Shown piece by piece: positions 1 through 7,160 of a stretch of DNA of 29,364 bases. The notes below the pieces were generated by a model. The model ran no database searches, was not told where the DNA came from, and saw only the letters and a list, made by a program, of their open reading frames with translations. A program made the translations under genes and the position numbers. Each line of letters starts with the position of its first letter. Position 1 is the stretch's first letter. The stretch is taken from positions 1 through 29,364 of the forward strand of contig JBHEMZ010000107.1 of assembly GCA_046262315.1 (NCBI GenBank), in the 5' to 3' direction. Source of the stretch: JACVRM01 sp046262315. GTDB taxonomy: Bacteria; Actinomycetota; Thermoleophilia; Gaiellales; Gaiellaceae.

Positions 1-35
1 ACGACGTACCGATCATCTTTCGTCCTCTCGGCAGC

Positions 36-659
36 TCAGACGCCGGGCTTGACCGCGGGATCGGCGTCGTGGACGCCATCCTGAAACGCCTCTTGCAGCG
101 CGGCGACCTGAGCCTCCAGGCGCCCCACGCGCGCCTCGAGCGACAGGGGTGCCGGGGCGGCAGCCGCGTCGTTCCCGCCGTCTGAGAGCAGGTGCGCGTA
201 GCGCTCCTCCTTCTGGCCGGGACGCCTGCCGACGCCCGCCACGAGCCCGCGCGCGGCCAGGTGCTCGAGCGTCTGCCTCAGCTCGTCGTGACTCTCGAAG
301 CGATGGAGGCGCTCGGTGCGCGCCCGCAGCTCGCCCGGTGTCTGGGGCCCGCGCAGCATGAGCACGGCGAGCAGGGAGATCTCCGCACCGCTGAGCCCGA
401 GTGCCTCGTCGAGCAGGTGCCGATACTTGGTGGCCCGCGAGCCGGCGCCGCTCGCCAGCCGGACCCAACGCCGCCGCGACAGGCGCTCGAGCGCCTCGCG
501 GATCGTCGACTCTTCGAAGTCGACGACGGGGTCGCGATTCGTAGATTGGTTGCACGCGAGCCGCAGCGCGTTCAGCGACAGCGGGTAGGCATCGGGGGTC
601 GTGTGCTGCTTCTCGATCAGACAGCCGAGAATCCGCAGCTCGACCGGCTCGGCGTTCAT
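36..659 (-). CDS. YceH-like (UPF0502/DUF480) protein
   Basis: A 207-residue protein of the YceH (UPF0502, DUF480) family, whose molecular role is unknown. The family hallmark is two winged-helix-like domains. Domain 1 (about residues 1-85) opens with the typical start MNAEPVELRILGCLIEKQ, followed by TPDAYPLSLNAL and CNQSTNRDP. Domain 2 covers about 90-165. A C-terminal heptad stretch (LEARVGRLEAQVAALQEAF, about 175-193) looks like a coiled coil. I chose the ATG at 659 because family homology begins there; the frame stays open further upstream but that part is arginine-rich and unlike the family. The ATG overlaps the stop of the upstream VOC gene in an ATGA, so the two are probably translationally coupled. 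Family assignment is by motif recognition. Confidence 0.9.
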   Translation of the reverse strand: MNAEPVELRILGCLIEKQHTTPDAYPLSLNALRLACNQSTNRDPVVDFEESTIREALERLSRRRWVRLASGAGSRATKYRHLLDEALGLSGAEISLLAVLMLRGPQTPGELRARTERLHRFESHDELRQTLEHLAARGLVAGVGRRPGQKEERYAHLLSDGGNDAAAAPAPLSLEARVGRLEAQVAALQEAFQDGVHDADPAVKPGV

Positions 660-1084
660 TCGGCGGACGCGTGCTCCGCGGCCTTGTCCTCGCCTGATGC
701 GGTCGGCGACATCGCGGTCGCGATGTACCACTGGTGGCCCTCGAGGTCCTCGCAGTCGTAGCGGCGGTCGCCGTACTCTTGGTCGGTCGGGTCCCGAAGG
801 ATCGTGGCGCCGGCCTCACGAGCCTGCTCGAAGTGGGCGTCGACGTCGTCCACGTAGACGTGCACGCCGGCTGTCCCCCCGCCGAGCCGCCTGGGGTTGC
901 GGTAGTCGCCGCCTGGCTCGCCGAGCATGACCGTCTGTCCGCCGAGCTCCAGCTCCCCGTGAGCGACACGACCTCCTTCGCCCTCCATCCGCACCGTCTC
1001 GCGGAGGCCGAATGCTTTCGCGAGCCAGTCCATGGCTGCCCCCGCGTCCTCGTAGAACAGGTACGGCGTGATCGTGTCGGGCAT
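656..1084 (-). CDS. VOC (glyoxalase/bleomycin-resistance) family protein
   Basis: A 142-residue single-domain VOC-fold protein, PhnB/glyoxalase-like subgroup. It begins MPDTITPYLFYEDAGAAMDWLAKAFG, the usual first beta-alpha unit, and later shows GGTAGVHVYVDDVDAHFEQA, GATILRDPTDQEYGDR and DLEGHQWYIAT, which is the second half of the fold with the usual glutamate near the end. The substrate cannot be deduced. The ATG at 1084 is preceded on the minus strand by GGGAGGTG (1089-1096), a good ribosome binding site. A possible -10 box TACGGT lies at 1120-1115, without a clear -35. The stop overlaps the start of the YceH-like gene, so the two form an operon. The frame continues upstream of the chosen start, but that part has no family resemblance. 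Confidence 0.88.
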   Translation of the reverse strand: MPDTITPYLFYEDAGAAMDWLAKAFGLRETVRMEGEGGRVAHGELELGGQTVMLGEPGGDYRNPRRLGGGTAGVHVYVDDVDAHFEQAREAGATILRDPTDQEYGDRRYDCEDLEGHQWYIATAMSPTASGEDKAAEHASAE

Positions 1085-1152
1085 CGAGCACCTCCCTGGT
1101 CGGCAGCGGGTGAAACCGTACCGTGCGCTTGACTGCGCTTCCGCGGGACGGA

Positions 1153-2154
1153 CTAGGCGCCGAGCCAGCGGCGGCGGCGGGTGCGCTCGGGCTCCTCGCC
1201 GAGCAGGCGCGCGGCCTCGAGGAGATCGGATGCGGTCACCGTCGTCACGTCCGCGCGGTCGAGCTCCTCCAGCGACCGCCCCTCGAGCTGCGCGAGCCGC
1301 AACGCCTGGCGGTTGAGCGCCTGCTCGAAGAGGGTCCGTGCATAGCGCGCGTTGCCGAAACCCTCGCCGCGCTGGGCGCTCTCCAGAACACACTCGAGTG
1401 CCATGCGCGCCTCGGGCTCCAGGCGGTATACGTGGTCGGCCGCCAGCCGCTCGGTGATGGCGACGAGCTCGGCCGTGGAGTAATCCGGAAAGGTGATCTC
1501 ACGGGCGAAGCGCGAGCGCAACCCCGGGTTCGAGTCCAGGAACGCGCGCATCAGGCGCGGGTAGCCGGCCACGATCACGACCAGCCGGTGCCGGTAGTCC
1601 TCCATGCGCTTGAGCAACGTCTCCACCGCCTCTGGGCCGAAGTCGAGCCGACCGTCGCCCTCGCCAGGCGAGAGGGCATACGCCTCGTCGATGAAGAGGA
1701 CGCCGTCGAGTGCCCGCCGGATGGCGCGGTTGGTCTTGATGGCGGTGGCGCCCACGTACTGGCCCACGAGCGAGGCGCGGTCGACCTCCACGAGGTGACC
1801 CTTCTGCAGCAAGCCCATCGAGCGGTACATCTGCGCCAGCAGGCGCGCCACGGTGGTCTTCCCCGTGCCCGGGTTGCCGAGGAAGACAAGGTGCTGGCTG
1901 GTGGCCACCTCGGGAAGGTCGTGCTCCTTGCGGCGCGCCTGCACCTGCAAGAAGGCAACGAGCGCCTGCACCTGCTCCTTGACCGTGTTGAGACCGACGA
2001 GCGAGTCGAGCTCGCCCTGCAGCTCCTCGAGCGGCAGTGGCGGCAGGCGACGCTGGCCAAAACGGTCGGCCAGCCAGTCCTCGACCTCCGGCCCGGCCGT
2101 GCGGCGGAGCTGGTCGCCGAGTGAGCGCACGGCGTCGAGCGGGTTGGGCGCCAT
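1153..2154 (-). CDS. CbxX/CfqX-type AAA+ ATPase
   Basis: A 333-residue AAA+ ATPase of the CbxX/CfqX (RuBisCO activase-like; also EccA C-terminal) family. Visible motifs are Walker A GNPGTGKTT (about 93-101), Walker B VLFIDEAY (152-159), sensor-1 region VVIVAGYP (192-199) and the arginine-finger segment GLRSRF (211-216). The motif LVGLNTVKEQV before Walker A is typical of the family, as is EGFGNARYARTLFEQAL in the lid domain. About 45 N-terminal residues lack a recognised domain. The client protein is unknown: no RuBisCO and no type VII secretion genes are in the window. The ATG at 2154 has TACCGT exactly 6 nt upstream, suggesting a leaderless mRNA. Family certain, function open. Confidence 0.9.
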   Translation of the reverse strand: MAPNPLDAVRSLGDQLRRTAGPEVEDWLADRFGQRRLPPLPLEELQGELDSLVGLNTVKEQVQALVAFLQVQARRKEHDLPEVATSQHLVFLGNPGTGKTTVARLLAQMYRSMGLLQKGHLVEVDRASLVGQYVGATAIKTNRAIRRALDGVLFIDEAYALSPGEGDGRLDFGPEAVETLLKRMEDYRHRLVVIVAGYPRLMRAFLDSNPGLRSRFAREITFPDYSTAELVAITERLAADHVYRLEPEARMALECVLESAQRGEGFGNARYARTLFEQALNRQALRLAQLEGRSLEELDRADVTTVTASDLLEAARLLGEEPERTRRRRWLGA

Positions 2155-2332
2155 GCCGGGACGGTAGCTTCGCTCGCCCCGCCGCTGACGCGGCGTGAGC
2201 TCGCTTGCACGGGGGAAACGGCCGGTTTCTCACGTGGACCCCCTTCCCCAACCCGCAAACGCGCCGGGGCCGCGTTGTGGCTACGGCCGGCGGAGCCAGC
2301 CTTCGCCAGTGAAAGGAGAGACGTTCTCTCGG
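2155..2332. other. Intergenic spacer with weak hairpins
   Basis: 178 nt between the YjbR/MFS pair and the AAA+ gene. It holds the AAA+ -10 box, a 5-bp hairpin GCCGC/GCGGC near 2181-2194 and a GAAAC/GTTTC hairpin at 2215-2229 next to runs of G and C. On the minus strand the second hairpin somewhat resembles the GGGGAACC/GGTTCCCC hairpins before the kinase gene at 21010, but the match is too loose to call a repeat. No gene is supported. Confidence 0.4.
2161..2166 (-). promoter_or_regulatory. -10 box TACCGT of the AAA+ ATPase gene
   Basis: On the minus strand TACCGT is followed by 6 nt and then the ATG at 2154. This places the expected transcription start at or next to the start codon. No convincing -35 is visible. 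The same geometry recurs at seven other genes here. Confidence 0.55.
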
Positions 2333-2713
2333 TCAGTGGTCGAGCTGCTCGACGAGCCGCTTGGGCGCCGTCATCCGGTAGCTCTCTTCGGCGAGATCGG
2401 CGAGCTCCTCCCAGTCCACGCTGCCGTCGATCCAGACGCCGACCCAGCCGTGCTGGCCGACGTACGGGGGCGCGAAGAACCTCTCGGGATCGTGGCCGAC
2501 CAGCATTCCCTGGACGCCGTGCGGCGCCTTGACCCAGCACGACGGTCGGCCCTGGTGGCCGTGCTGCATCGCGAAGATCTTCTCGCGCACCTTGAATGAG
2601 GGGTTGCCGACCCCTCCGGTTTCGATCGCCTCGGGGAAGCGCAGGCAGATCCCGCGCAAGCGCTCGAGGGTCGCAGGCTGCGCGTGCACGATCTCGTCCG
2701 CCTTGTCGGCCAC
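2333..2713 (-). CDS. MmcQ/YjbR (DUF419) family protein
   Basis: A 126-residue protein of the MmcQ/YjbR family (CyaY-like fold, DNA-binding in some reports; biochemical role unsettled). Recognisable segments are RGICLRFPEAIETGGVGNPSFKV, KIFAMQHGHQGRPSCWVK, HDPERFFAPPYVGQHGWVGV and DWEELADLAEESYRMTAPKRL, which cover the whole domain. The start is taken as GTG at 2713, two nt after the stop of the upstream MFS gene, because residues upstream read through that gene in another frame. No good ribosome binding site is seen, so translation probably depends on coupling to the upstream gene. The much longer frame continuing to 3646 is a shadow of the MFS gene. Confidence 0.82.
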   Translation of the reverse strand: MADKADEIVHAQPATLERLRGICLRFPEAIETGGVGNPSFKVREKIFAMQHGHQGRPSCWVKAPHGVQGMLVGHDPERFFAPPYVGQHGWVGVWIDGSVDWEELADLAEESYRMTAPKRLVEQLDH

Positions 2714-2715
2714 GG

Positions 2716-4127
2716 TCAGTCGGCGAGCTCCAGCGGCTCCAGACGCCTCACGGCCGGGCGCCGCGCGATCGCGAGGGCGACCACCGCGGCGAAGAGAGCG
2801 GCGACCGCGCTGAGCGCAAACGCGGTCGTGAACGCCGACTCGGCGGGCACGGCCGACGTGCCGATCGTCCGGGCGGTGAGCAGCGCCGCCGCGATCTGCC
2901 CGCCCACAACCGCCCCGATCATGCGCACGACCGTGTTGATGCCGGTGGCCACGCCGGTCTCGGTCGGCCGCACGTTCTCCGCGACGAGTGCGGCCATCGC
3001 CGCGAACCCCAGGCCGACCCCGGCGCCGAGCGCTCCGGTCGCGGCCGCCACCTGCCAGGGGCGGTCGTGCGTGGTCGCGAGCAGCGTTGCCGCGACGCTG
3101 ATGAGCACCATTCCCGCCACCAGCGGCCACTTGGAGCCGACGCGCCTGCCGACGAGGCCCGCGGCCGGGCCCGCGAAGAGGAGCGCGATCGAGCTCGGCA
3201 GCAGGTAAAGGCCGGCCTCGGTCGCGCTCGCGCCGAAGCCATAGCCATGGGAGCCCGACGCCTCGACGAAGGTCGGCACGAGAACGAAGCAGCCGAACAG
3301 CGCGAAGCCTGCGATCACGGTGGTGACGTTGGTGAGCAGCACCGGCCGGTGGGCGAGCATGCGCAGGTCGACCATTGGTGATCGAGAGCGGTGCTCGACG
3401 AGGCCCCAGAGCGCGAAGAGCGCCGCGGCCGCGGCCGCCAGTCCCACGATACGTGCGGACGCCCAGCCCCAGCTCTCGCCTTCGGTGAGCGCGACCATCA
3501 CCGCGACAAGCGCACCGGAGAGGAGCAGCGCGCCTGGAACGTCGACGCGCGAGCGCTCGCGAACCGGCGACTCGGGCACGTACCGTCGCACGAGCACGAG
3601 CGCTATCGCCACCGGGATCGAGCCGAACAGAAACAGGAAGCGCCACGAGACGTGATCGACGATTACACCGGAGAGCACGATGCCGAAGCCGCCGCCGACG
3701 CCGAACACGGCCGAGAGCAGGCCGATCCCGACCTTCACCTGCTCCGGCGGGAACTCGTCGCGGATGATCGCGAAGCTGAGCGGGAAGAGGGCCGCGCCAG
3801 CACCCGCGACGACGCGGAAGGCGATCAGCGACCAGATGCTCCAGGCAGCCGAGGCACCCAGGCAGCCGAGGACGAAGAGCCCGAGGCTGACCGTCAGCAG
3901 TCTCGCCTTGCCGTACTGGTCACCGAGGCGCCCGAGGATGGGCGTGAGCACGGCGCCCGAGACGAGGAAGGCCGTCAGCACCCACGTCGCCCAGGCGGTG
4001 CTCGTGTCGAACTCCCGCTGGAAGGTCGACAGCGCGGGAAGACCATCGTTTGCTGCAACGCAAACGCCGCGCCGGCCATGGTCAGGATCGCCAGCGTCAA
4101 GTTGTAGTGCGGGCGCTCACGCTCCAT
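2716..4127 (-). CDS. DHA2-type MFS drug exporter, frameshifted near the N-terminus
   Basis: A proton-driven drug exporter of the major facilitator superfamily (DHA2/EmrB-QacA type) in the inner membrane. The readable downstream frame shows LGRLGDQYGKARLL (MFS motif A, after TM2), GAGAALFPLSFAIIRDEFPP and GGGFGIVLSGVIVDHVSWRFLF (motif C and the TM5 region), then further hydrophobic helices up to ALAIARRP. The ATG at 4127 begins MERERPHYNLTLAILTMAG, which gives TM1, but after MVFP the frame is lost. Reading resumes one frame over as ALSTFQREFDTSTAWATW. Adding one base at the ggg of 4036-4038 makes 471 codons without interruption. The promoter box and start codon are intact. Either the gene is a fresh pseudogene or the assembly lacks one base. 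Without the repair, translation could start only at the GTG at 3981, losing TM1. Confidence 0.85.
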
Positions 4128-4133
4128 GCTGTG

Positions 4134-4139
4134 ACGCTA
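4134..4139 (-). promoter_or_regulatory. -10 box TAGCGT of the MFS gene
   Basis: Minus-strand TAGCGT, 6 nt, then the ATG at 4127. It predicts a leaderless transcript and supports 4127 as the true start of the frameshifted transporter. Confidence 0.55.
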
Positions 4140-4436
4140 CCTGCACGCTTGCGCCCGATCTGCGAGCGCCGCATGCGGGTCGCCCGCAGCATCGACCGGG
4201 GCGATGCGAGGGCCGGTCTGCGAGGTTCGGTCGTCGCCGTCGTCCGCCCGTACCTGCACCACGCACACGCGCGGTACGATGGGACAAGCGGGTCGCTTTC
4301 CTGAGCTGGCAGTGACGCGTTTCCGCGCACACGAACCGAGCAGACCGTCGAGCGCGCACGGATCGAAAAGAGCCGGTTCCCGGACCCCCAAGCGCTCGCC
4401 CCCTTGCCCGGCCGGAGCGAAAAGGTTTCAGCCACT

Positions 4437-4463
4437 CCTCAAGTGACACATTGTCACTTGAGG
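4437..4463. repeat. Palindrome copy 1, perfect 12-bp arms
   Basis: CCTCAAGTGACA (4437-4448), 3-nt centre CAT, then TGTCACTTGAGG (4452-4463). The arms are perfectly complementary over 12 bp. The core matches two further palindromes at 4629 and 5051. No T-run follows on either strand, so a terminator is not suggested. It could be an operator or a dispersed palindromic element. Confidence 0.85.
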
Positions 4464-4628
4464 CTGAACGGCGCCCTGTTGGCGCCAGTGCGCTGCTCGG
4501 CGGCGCTCTGCGGCGGGAACCTATTTCGCGCCCGAGATGTCACGACGACAGCGGTCAGGCTCCGCCCGAGGTCGCTCAGCCTTAGCGCGCACGATTCTTC
4601 GGCCGCGACACTGGGCTCCCGCTGGGCG

Positions 4629-4653
4629 TCCAAGTAACACGTTGTCACTTGGA
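4629..4653. repeat. Palindrome copy 2, 11-bp arms with one mismatch
   Basis: TCCAAGTAACA (4629-4639), CGT, TGTCACTTGGA (4643-4653), with one A/C mismatch that would be a G·U pair in a minus-strand transcript. Its last base is the first base of the ATG of the small ORF at 4653. Confidence 0.8.
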
Positions 4654-5003
4654 TGAAATGGCACCCTTTCGGGAGAGTCAGCGGGTCTCCGCCGGCGCAC
4701 ACTTTCGGCGTGCCGATCAGTGCGCCTCGCCTCGATCTCCGCGTGGCGGAGGCGGTCGCTCAGCTCGACGACCGCCGTGTTCCGATCGCGGAAACCAGCC
4801 GCCGGGTAGGCGAAGTTGCCGAAGGGCTCGGCCTCGTCCGTCCAAGCTACGAGCAGATCCGCCGACTCGTTCATGCCCATCGCCGCGGCCGGCTATACAG
4901 CACCTCGACCGGCAGGATGCTCCTCGAGATCTCGATGCGCGCCCGCGCTCCCGAGGAACTGCTCGACCACCTCGCGGGAACCGGTGTGCGGCCGCTTGGC
5001 TGA
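4653..5003 (+). CDS. Hypothetical small protein with HTH-like segment
   Basis: A predicted protein of 116 residues from ATG 4653, or 97 from the in-frame GTG at 4710. I do not recognise a named family. The stretch from about residue 25 to 78 is predicted helical and reads like a helix-turn-helix DNA-binding unit (LRVAEAVAQLDD, then IAETSRRVGEVAEGLG, then PSYEQIRRLVHAHRR). The C-terminal part contains EELLDHLAG. The composition is typical of coding sequence and unlike a random GC-rich shadow. No other frame here looks better. It sits between palindrome copies 2 and 3, with copy 2 touching the ATG and copy 3 lying 47 nt after the stop. If it is a DNA-binding protein, those palindromes are the obvious candidate targets; this is inference. 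Confidence 0.5.
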   Translation: MKWHPFGRVSGSPPAHTFGVPISAPRLDLRVAEAVAQLDDRRVPIAETSRRVGEVAEGLGLVRPSYEQIRRLVHAHRRGRLYSTSTGRMLLEISMRARAPEELLDHLAGTGVRPLG

Positions 5004-5050
5004 CCTCCCTGCTAAGCAGGCGCGGGGGTCGTGCGTTCGGGGCACACGCA

Positions 5051-5075
5051 CCCAAGTGACACTGTGTTACTTGGG
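5051..5075. repeat. Palindrome copy 3, 11-bp arms with one mismatch
   Basis: CCCAAGTGACA (5051-5061), CTG, TGTTACTTGGG (5065-5075), with one G/T mismatch that is a G·U pair if transcribed on the plus strand. The outer bases differ from copies 1 and 2 but stay paired, so the symmetry is being kept while the sequence drifts. Confidence 0.8.
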
Positions 5076-5109
5076 AGGGATGGCGCATGCTCGCGGGAAG
5101 CGCCGGTCC

Positions 5110-5430
5110 CGGGTGCGCTCAACCCGACGAGCGTGCTGCGGCGGACGAGGCTGATCGAGGCGCCCGCCAGCGGGGCGAGGGCGGCGACCGCGAGCACCGC
5201 GCCGCGGTCGACCCCGCGAGCGCGCCCGCCGCTGCCGCGTCGACCGCTGCGCCGAGAGCCGCGCTGCTCGTCACCCACGCGAGCGCCTCGACCGCGCTGT
5301 GCTCTGGCACGACGTCGTCGATCAGCTCGAGCATCCCGACGTTCAGCAGTCCGAATGCCGCGCCGGCCGCGACGAGCAAGAGCGACAGGCCAACGAGGGA
5401 GTCGATGACCAAACCGCCGAGCAGCGGCCG
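5110..5430 (-). pseudogene. MFS permease C-terminal remnant, frameshifted
   Basis: A decayed fragment of a major facilitator superfamily permease. One minus-strand frame from 5430 reads LIDSLVG-like hydrophobic helices (SLVGLSLLLVAAGAAFGLLN), then VVPEHSAVEALAWVTSSAALG, which is typical of MFS transporters between TM10 and TM11. At the cccc of 5212-5215 (a G-run on the coding strand) the frame shifts by one base and continues as GAVLAVAALAPLAGASISL, the last helix. The N-terminal two thirds of the gene are missing and a stop (TAG at 5433-5431) precedes the fragment. It is unrelated in position to the MFS gene ending at 2716. The edges are approximate. Confidence 0.6.
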
Positions 5431-5488
5431 CTACGAAGCCGGTGAAGCCCGTTGTGGTCGCCGTGAGATCGCTGTAGCGCAACGTCGG

Positions 5489-7159
5489 CTATGCCCGGAT
5501 CAGGGGCTTGTACTTGATGCGGTGCGGCTCGAGCGCCCCGGGGCCGCGCGTCTCCTTCACCCACTCGGCGTACTCGGCCCAGTCGCCCTCGAACCAGGTC
5601 ACCTGCGAGTCGCCCTCGAAGGCGAGGATGTGTGTGGCCACGCGGTCGAGGAACCAGCGATCGTGGGAGATGACCACGGCGCAGCCCGCGAAGTCGATGA
5701 GGGCCTCCTCCAGCGCGCGCAGCGTATCCACGTCGAGGTCGTTCGTCGGCTCGTCGAGGAGCAGGACGTTGCCCCCCGAGCGCAGGAGCTTGGCGAGATG
5801 CACCCGGTTTCGCTCGCCTCCCGAGAGGTCGCCGACCCGCTTCTGCTGGTCCGAGCCGCGGAAGTTGAACCAGGACACGTACTGCCGCGAGTTGACCTCG
5901 CGCCGCCCGAGCTCGATCGTGTCGTGGCCGCCGGAGATCTCCTTCCAGACCGTGCTGTCGGGGTGCAACGCGCCGCGTGACTGGTCGACGTAGGCGAGCT
6001 CGACGGTGTCGCCGACCCGCAGCGAGCCCGAGTCGGGGTGCTCCTCGCCGACGATCATGCGGAAGAGCGTCGTCTTGCCGGCGCCGTTCGGCCCGACCAC
6101 CCCCACGATGCCGCCGGGCGGGAGCGAGAACGTCAGTCCCTCGAAGAGCAGCCGGTCGCCGAACCCCTTCGCAACCTCCTCGGCTTGGACGACGACGTCA
6201 CCGAGACGCTCGCCGGCCGGTATGTGGATCTCGACGCGCTCGAGCTTCTTGGCCCCCTCCTCGGCGAGCAGCTTCTCGTATCCGGCGATGCGCGCCTTCG
6301 ACTTCGCGTGGCGCGCCTTCGGGCTCATGCGCACCCACTCGAGCTCGCGGGCGAGTGTGCGCTGCCTCGCGGAGGCGTGCTTCTCCTCGGCCGCGAGACG
6401 CGCCTGCTTCTGCTCGAGCCAGGACGAGTAGTTGCCCTTGAACGGGATGCCCCGGCCGCGGTCGAGCTCCAGGATCCAGCCCGCCACGTTGTCGAGGAAG
6501 TAGCGGTCGTGCGTGACAGCCACGACGGTGCCCCGATACTCCGCCAGAAAACGCTCGAGCCACGCGACCGACTCGGCGTCGAGATGATTCGTCGGCTCGT
6601 CTAAGAGCAGCAGGTGGGGCGAGGACAGCAGCAGCCGGCAGAGCGCCACACGGCGGCGCTCGCCGCCCGACAGCGTGGTGACTTCGCGGTCGCCCTCCGG
6701 CAGCCGCAGGGCATCCATGGCGCGGTCGAGCGTGGCGTCGAGCGTCCACGCGTCACGGCGGTCGATCTCTTCCTGCACGGCGCCCTGCTCGGCGAGGAGC
6801 GCGTCGAAGTCGGCATCCGGCTCGGCGAAGCGTCCCGAGATCGCGTTGAAGCGGTCGAGCAGGTCGCGCAGCGGGCGGACGCCGTCCTCGACGTTGCCGC
6901 GCACGTCCTTGCCCGGATCGAGCTCGGGCTCCTGCTCGAGGAGGCCGACCGTCGCGCCCGGCGCCAGCTCGGCGACGCCGCTGGAGGGCTCCTCGCGCTC
7001 GGCCATGATCCTGAGAAGGGTCGACTTGCCCGCACCGTTCGGACCGAGCACGCCGATCTTCGCGCCGGGCAGGAACGAGAGCGAGATGTTTGCGAGCACC
7101 TGCCGGTCGGGCCCGTAGAACTTGTCGGCCCGGTACATCGTGAAGACGTAGTCGCTCAC
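5489..7159 (-). CDS. ettA: ABC-F translation factor EttA (energy-dependent translational throttle)
   Basis: A 556-residue soluble ABC-F ATPase that binds the ribosomal E site and gates the first steps of elongation according to the ATP/ADP ratio (known for E. coli EttA, 555 residues). Two ABC domains are complete. Domain 1 has Walker A GPNGAGKST, signature LSGGERRRV and Walker B LLLLDEPTNHLD. Domain 2 has GPNGAGKTT, LSGGERNRV and LLLDEPTNDLD. The linker between them includes the basic helical segment ARHAKSKARIAGYEKLL that contacts P-site tRNA in the family. No transmembrane segment is present. The GTG at 7159 gives SDYVFTMYRADKFYGPDRQ, matching the EttA N-terminus. It lies one nt after the stop of the HerA-like gene, so the two are cotranscribed. 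A longer frame up to 7282 is only overlap with that gene. Confidence 0.95.
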   Translation of the reverse strand: MSDYVFTMYRADKFYGPDRQVLANISLSFLPGAKIGVLGPNGAGKSTLLRIMAEREEPSSGVAELAPGATVGLLEQEPELDPGKDVRGNVEDGVRPLRDLLDRFNAISGRFAEPDADFDALLAEQGAVQEEIDRRDAWTLDATLDRAMDALRLPEGDREVTTLSGGERRRVALCRLLLSSPHLLLLDEPTNHLDAESVAWLERFLAEYRGTVVAVTHDRYFLDNVAGWILELDRGRGIPFKGNYSSWLEQKQARLAAEEKHASARQRTLARELEWVRMSPKARHAKSKARIAGYEKLLAEEGAKKLERVEIHIPAGERLGDVVVQAEEVAKGFGDRLLFEGLTFSLPPGGIVGVVGPNGAGKTTLFRMIVGEEHPDSGSLRVGDTVELAYVDQSRGALHPDSTVWKEISGGHDTIELGRREVNSRQYVSWFNFRGSDQQKRVGDLSGGERNRVHLAKLLRSGGNVLLLDEPTNDLDVDTLRALEEALIDFAGCAVVISHDRWFLDRVATHILAFEGDSQVTWFEGDWAEYAEWVKETRGPGALEPHRIKYKPLIRA

Positions 7160-7160
7160 G

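Larger units (their letters stand above)
4128..4652. other. Gene-free stretch with two palindromes
   Basis: 525 nt without a credible gene. Short open frames exist on both strands but have no family resemblance and overlap one another. Apart from the MFS promoter box it contains two palindromes of the CAAGTRACA...TGTYACTTG type, at 4437-4463 and 4629-4653. A TACGAT box on the plus strand near 4277 has no start codon at a fitting distance. Confidence 0.5.

Noticed and set aside
1129..1157. TTGACT with a 17-nt spacer as a plus-strand promoter
   Set aside because: The -10 would be ACTAGG, a poor match, and it would fire into the 3' end of a minus-strand gene with nothing to transcribe.
2195..2250. 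Possible third copy of the GGGGAACC/GGTTCCCC hairpin family on the minus strand
   Set aside because: Only GAAAC/GTTTC and nearby G/C runs agree; arms and flanks differ too much to call by eye.
2333..3646. Minus-strand open frame of 437 codons extending the YjbR gene upstream
   Set aside because: Only the last 126 codons resemble a protein family; the rest is out of frame inside the MFS gene.
4277..4282. TACGAT on the plus strand as another leaderless start
   Set aside because: No ATG, GTG or TTG lies 6-9 nt downstream in a credible frame.
5031..5980. Long plus-strand frames across the MFS remnant and the 3' end of ettA
   Set aside because: Antisense to ettA and to recognisable MFS helices; composition is that of shadows.
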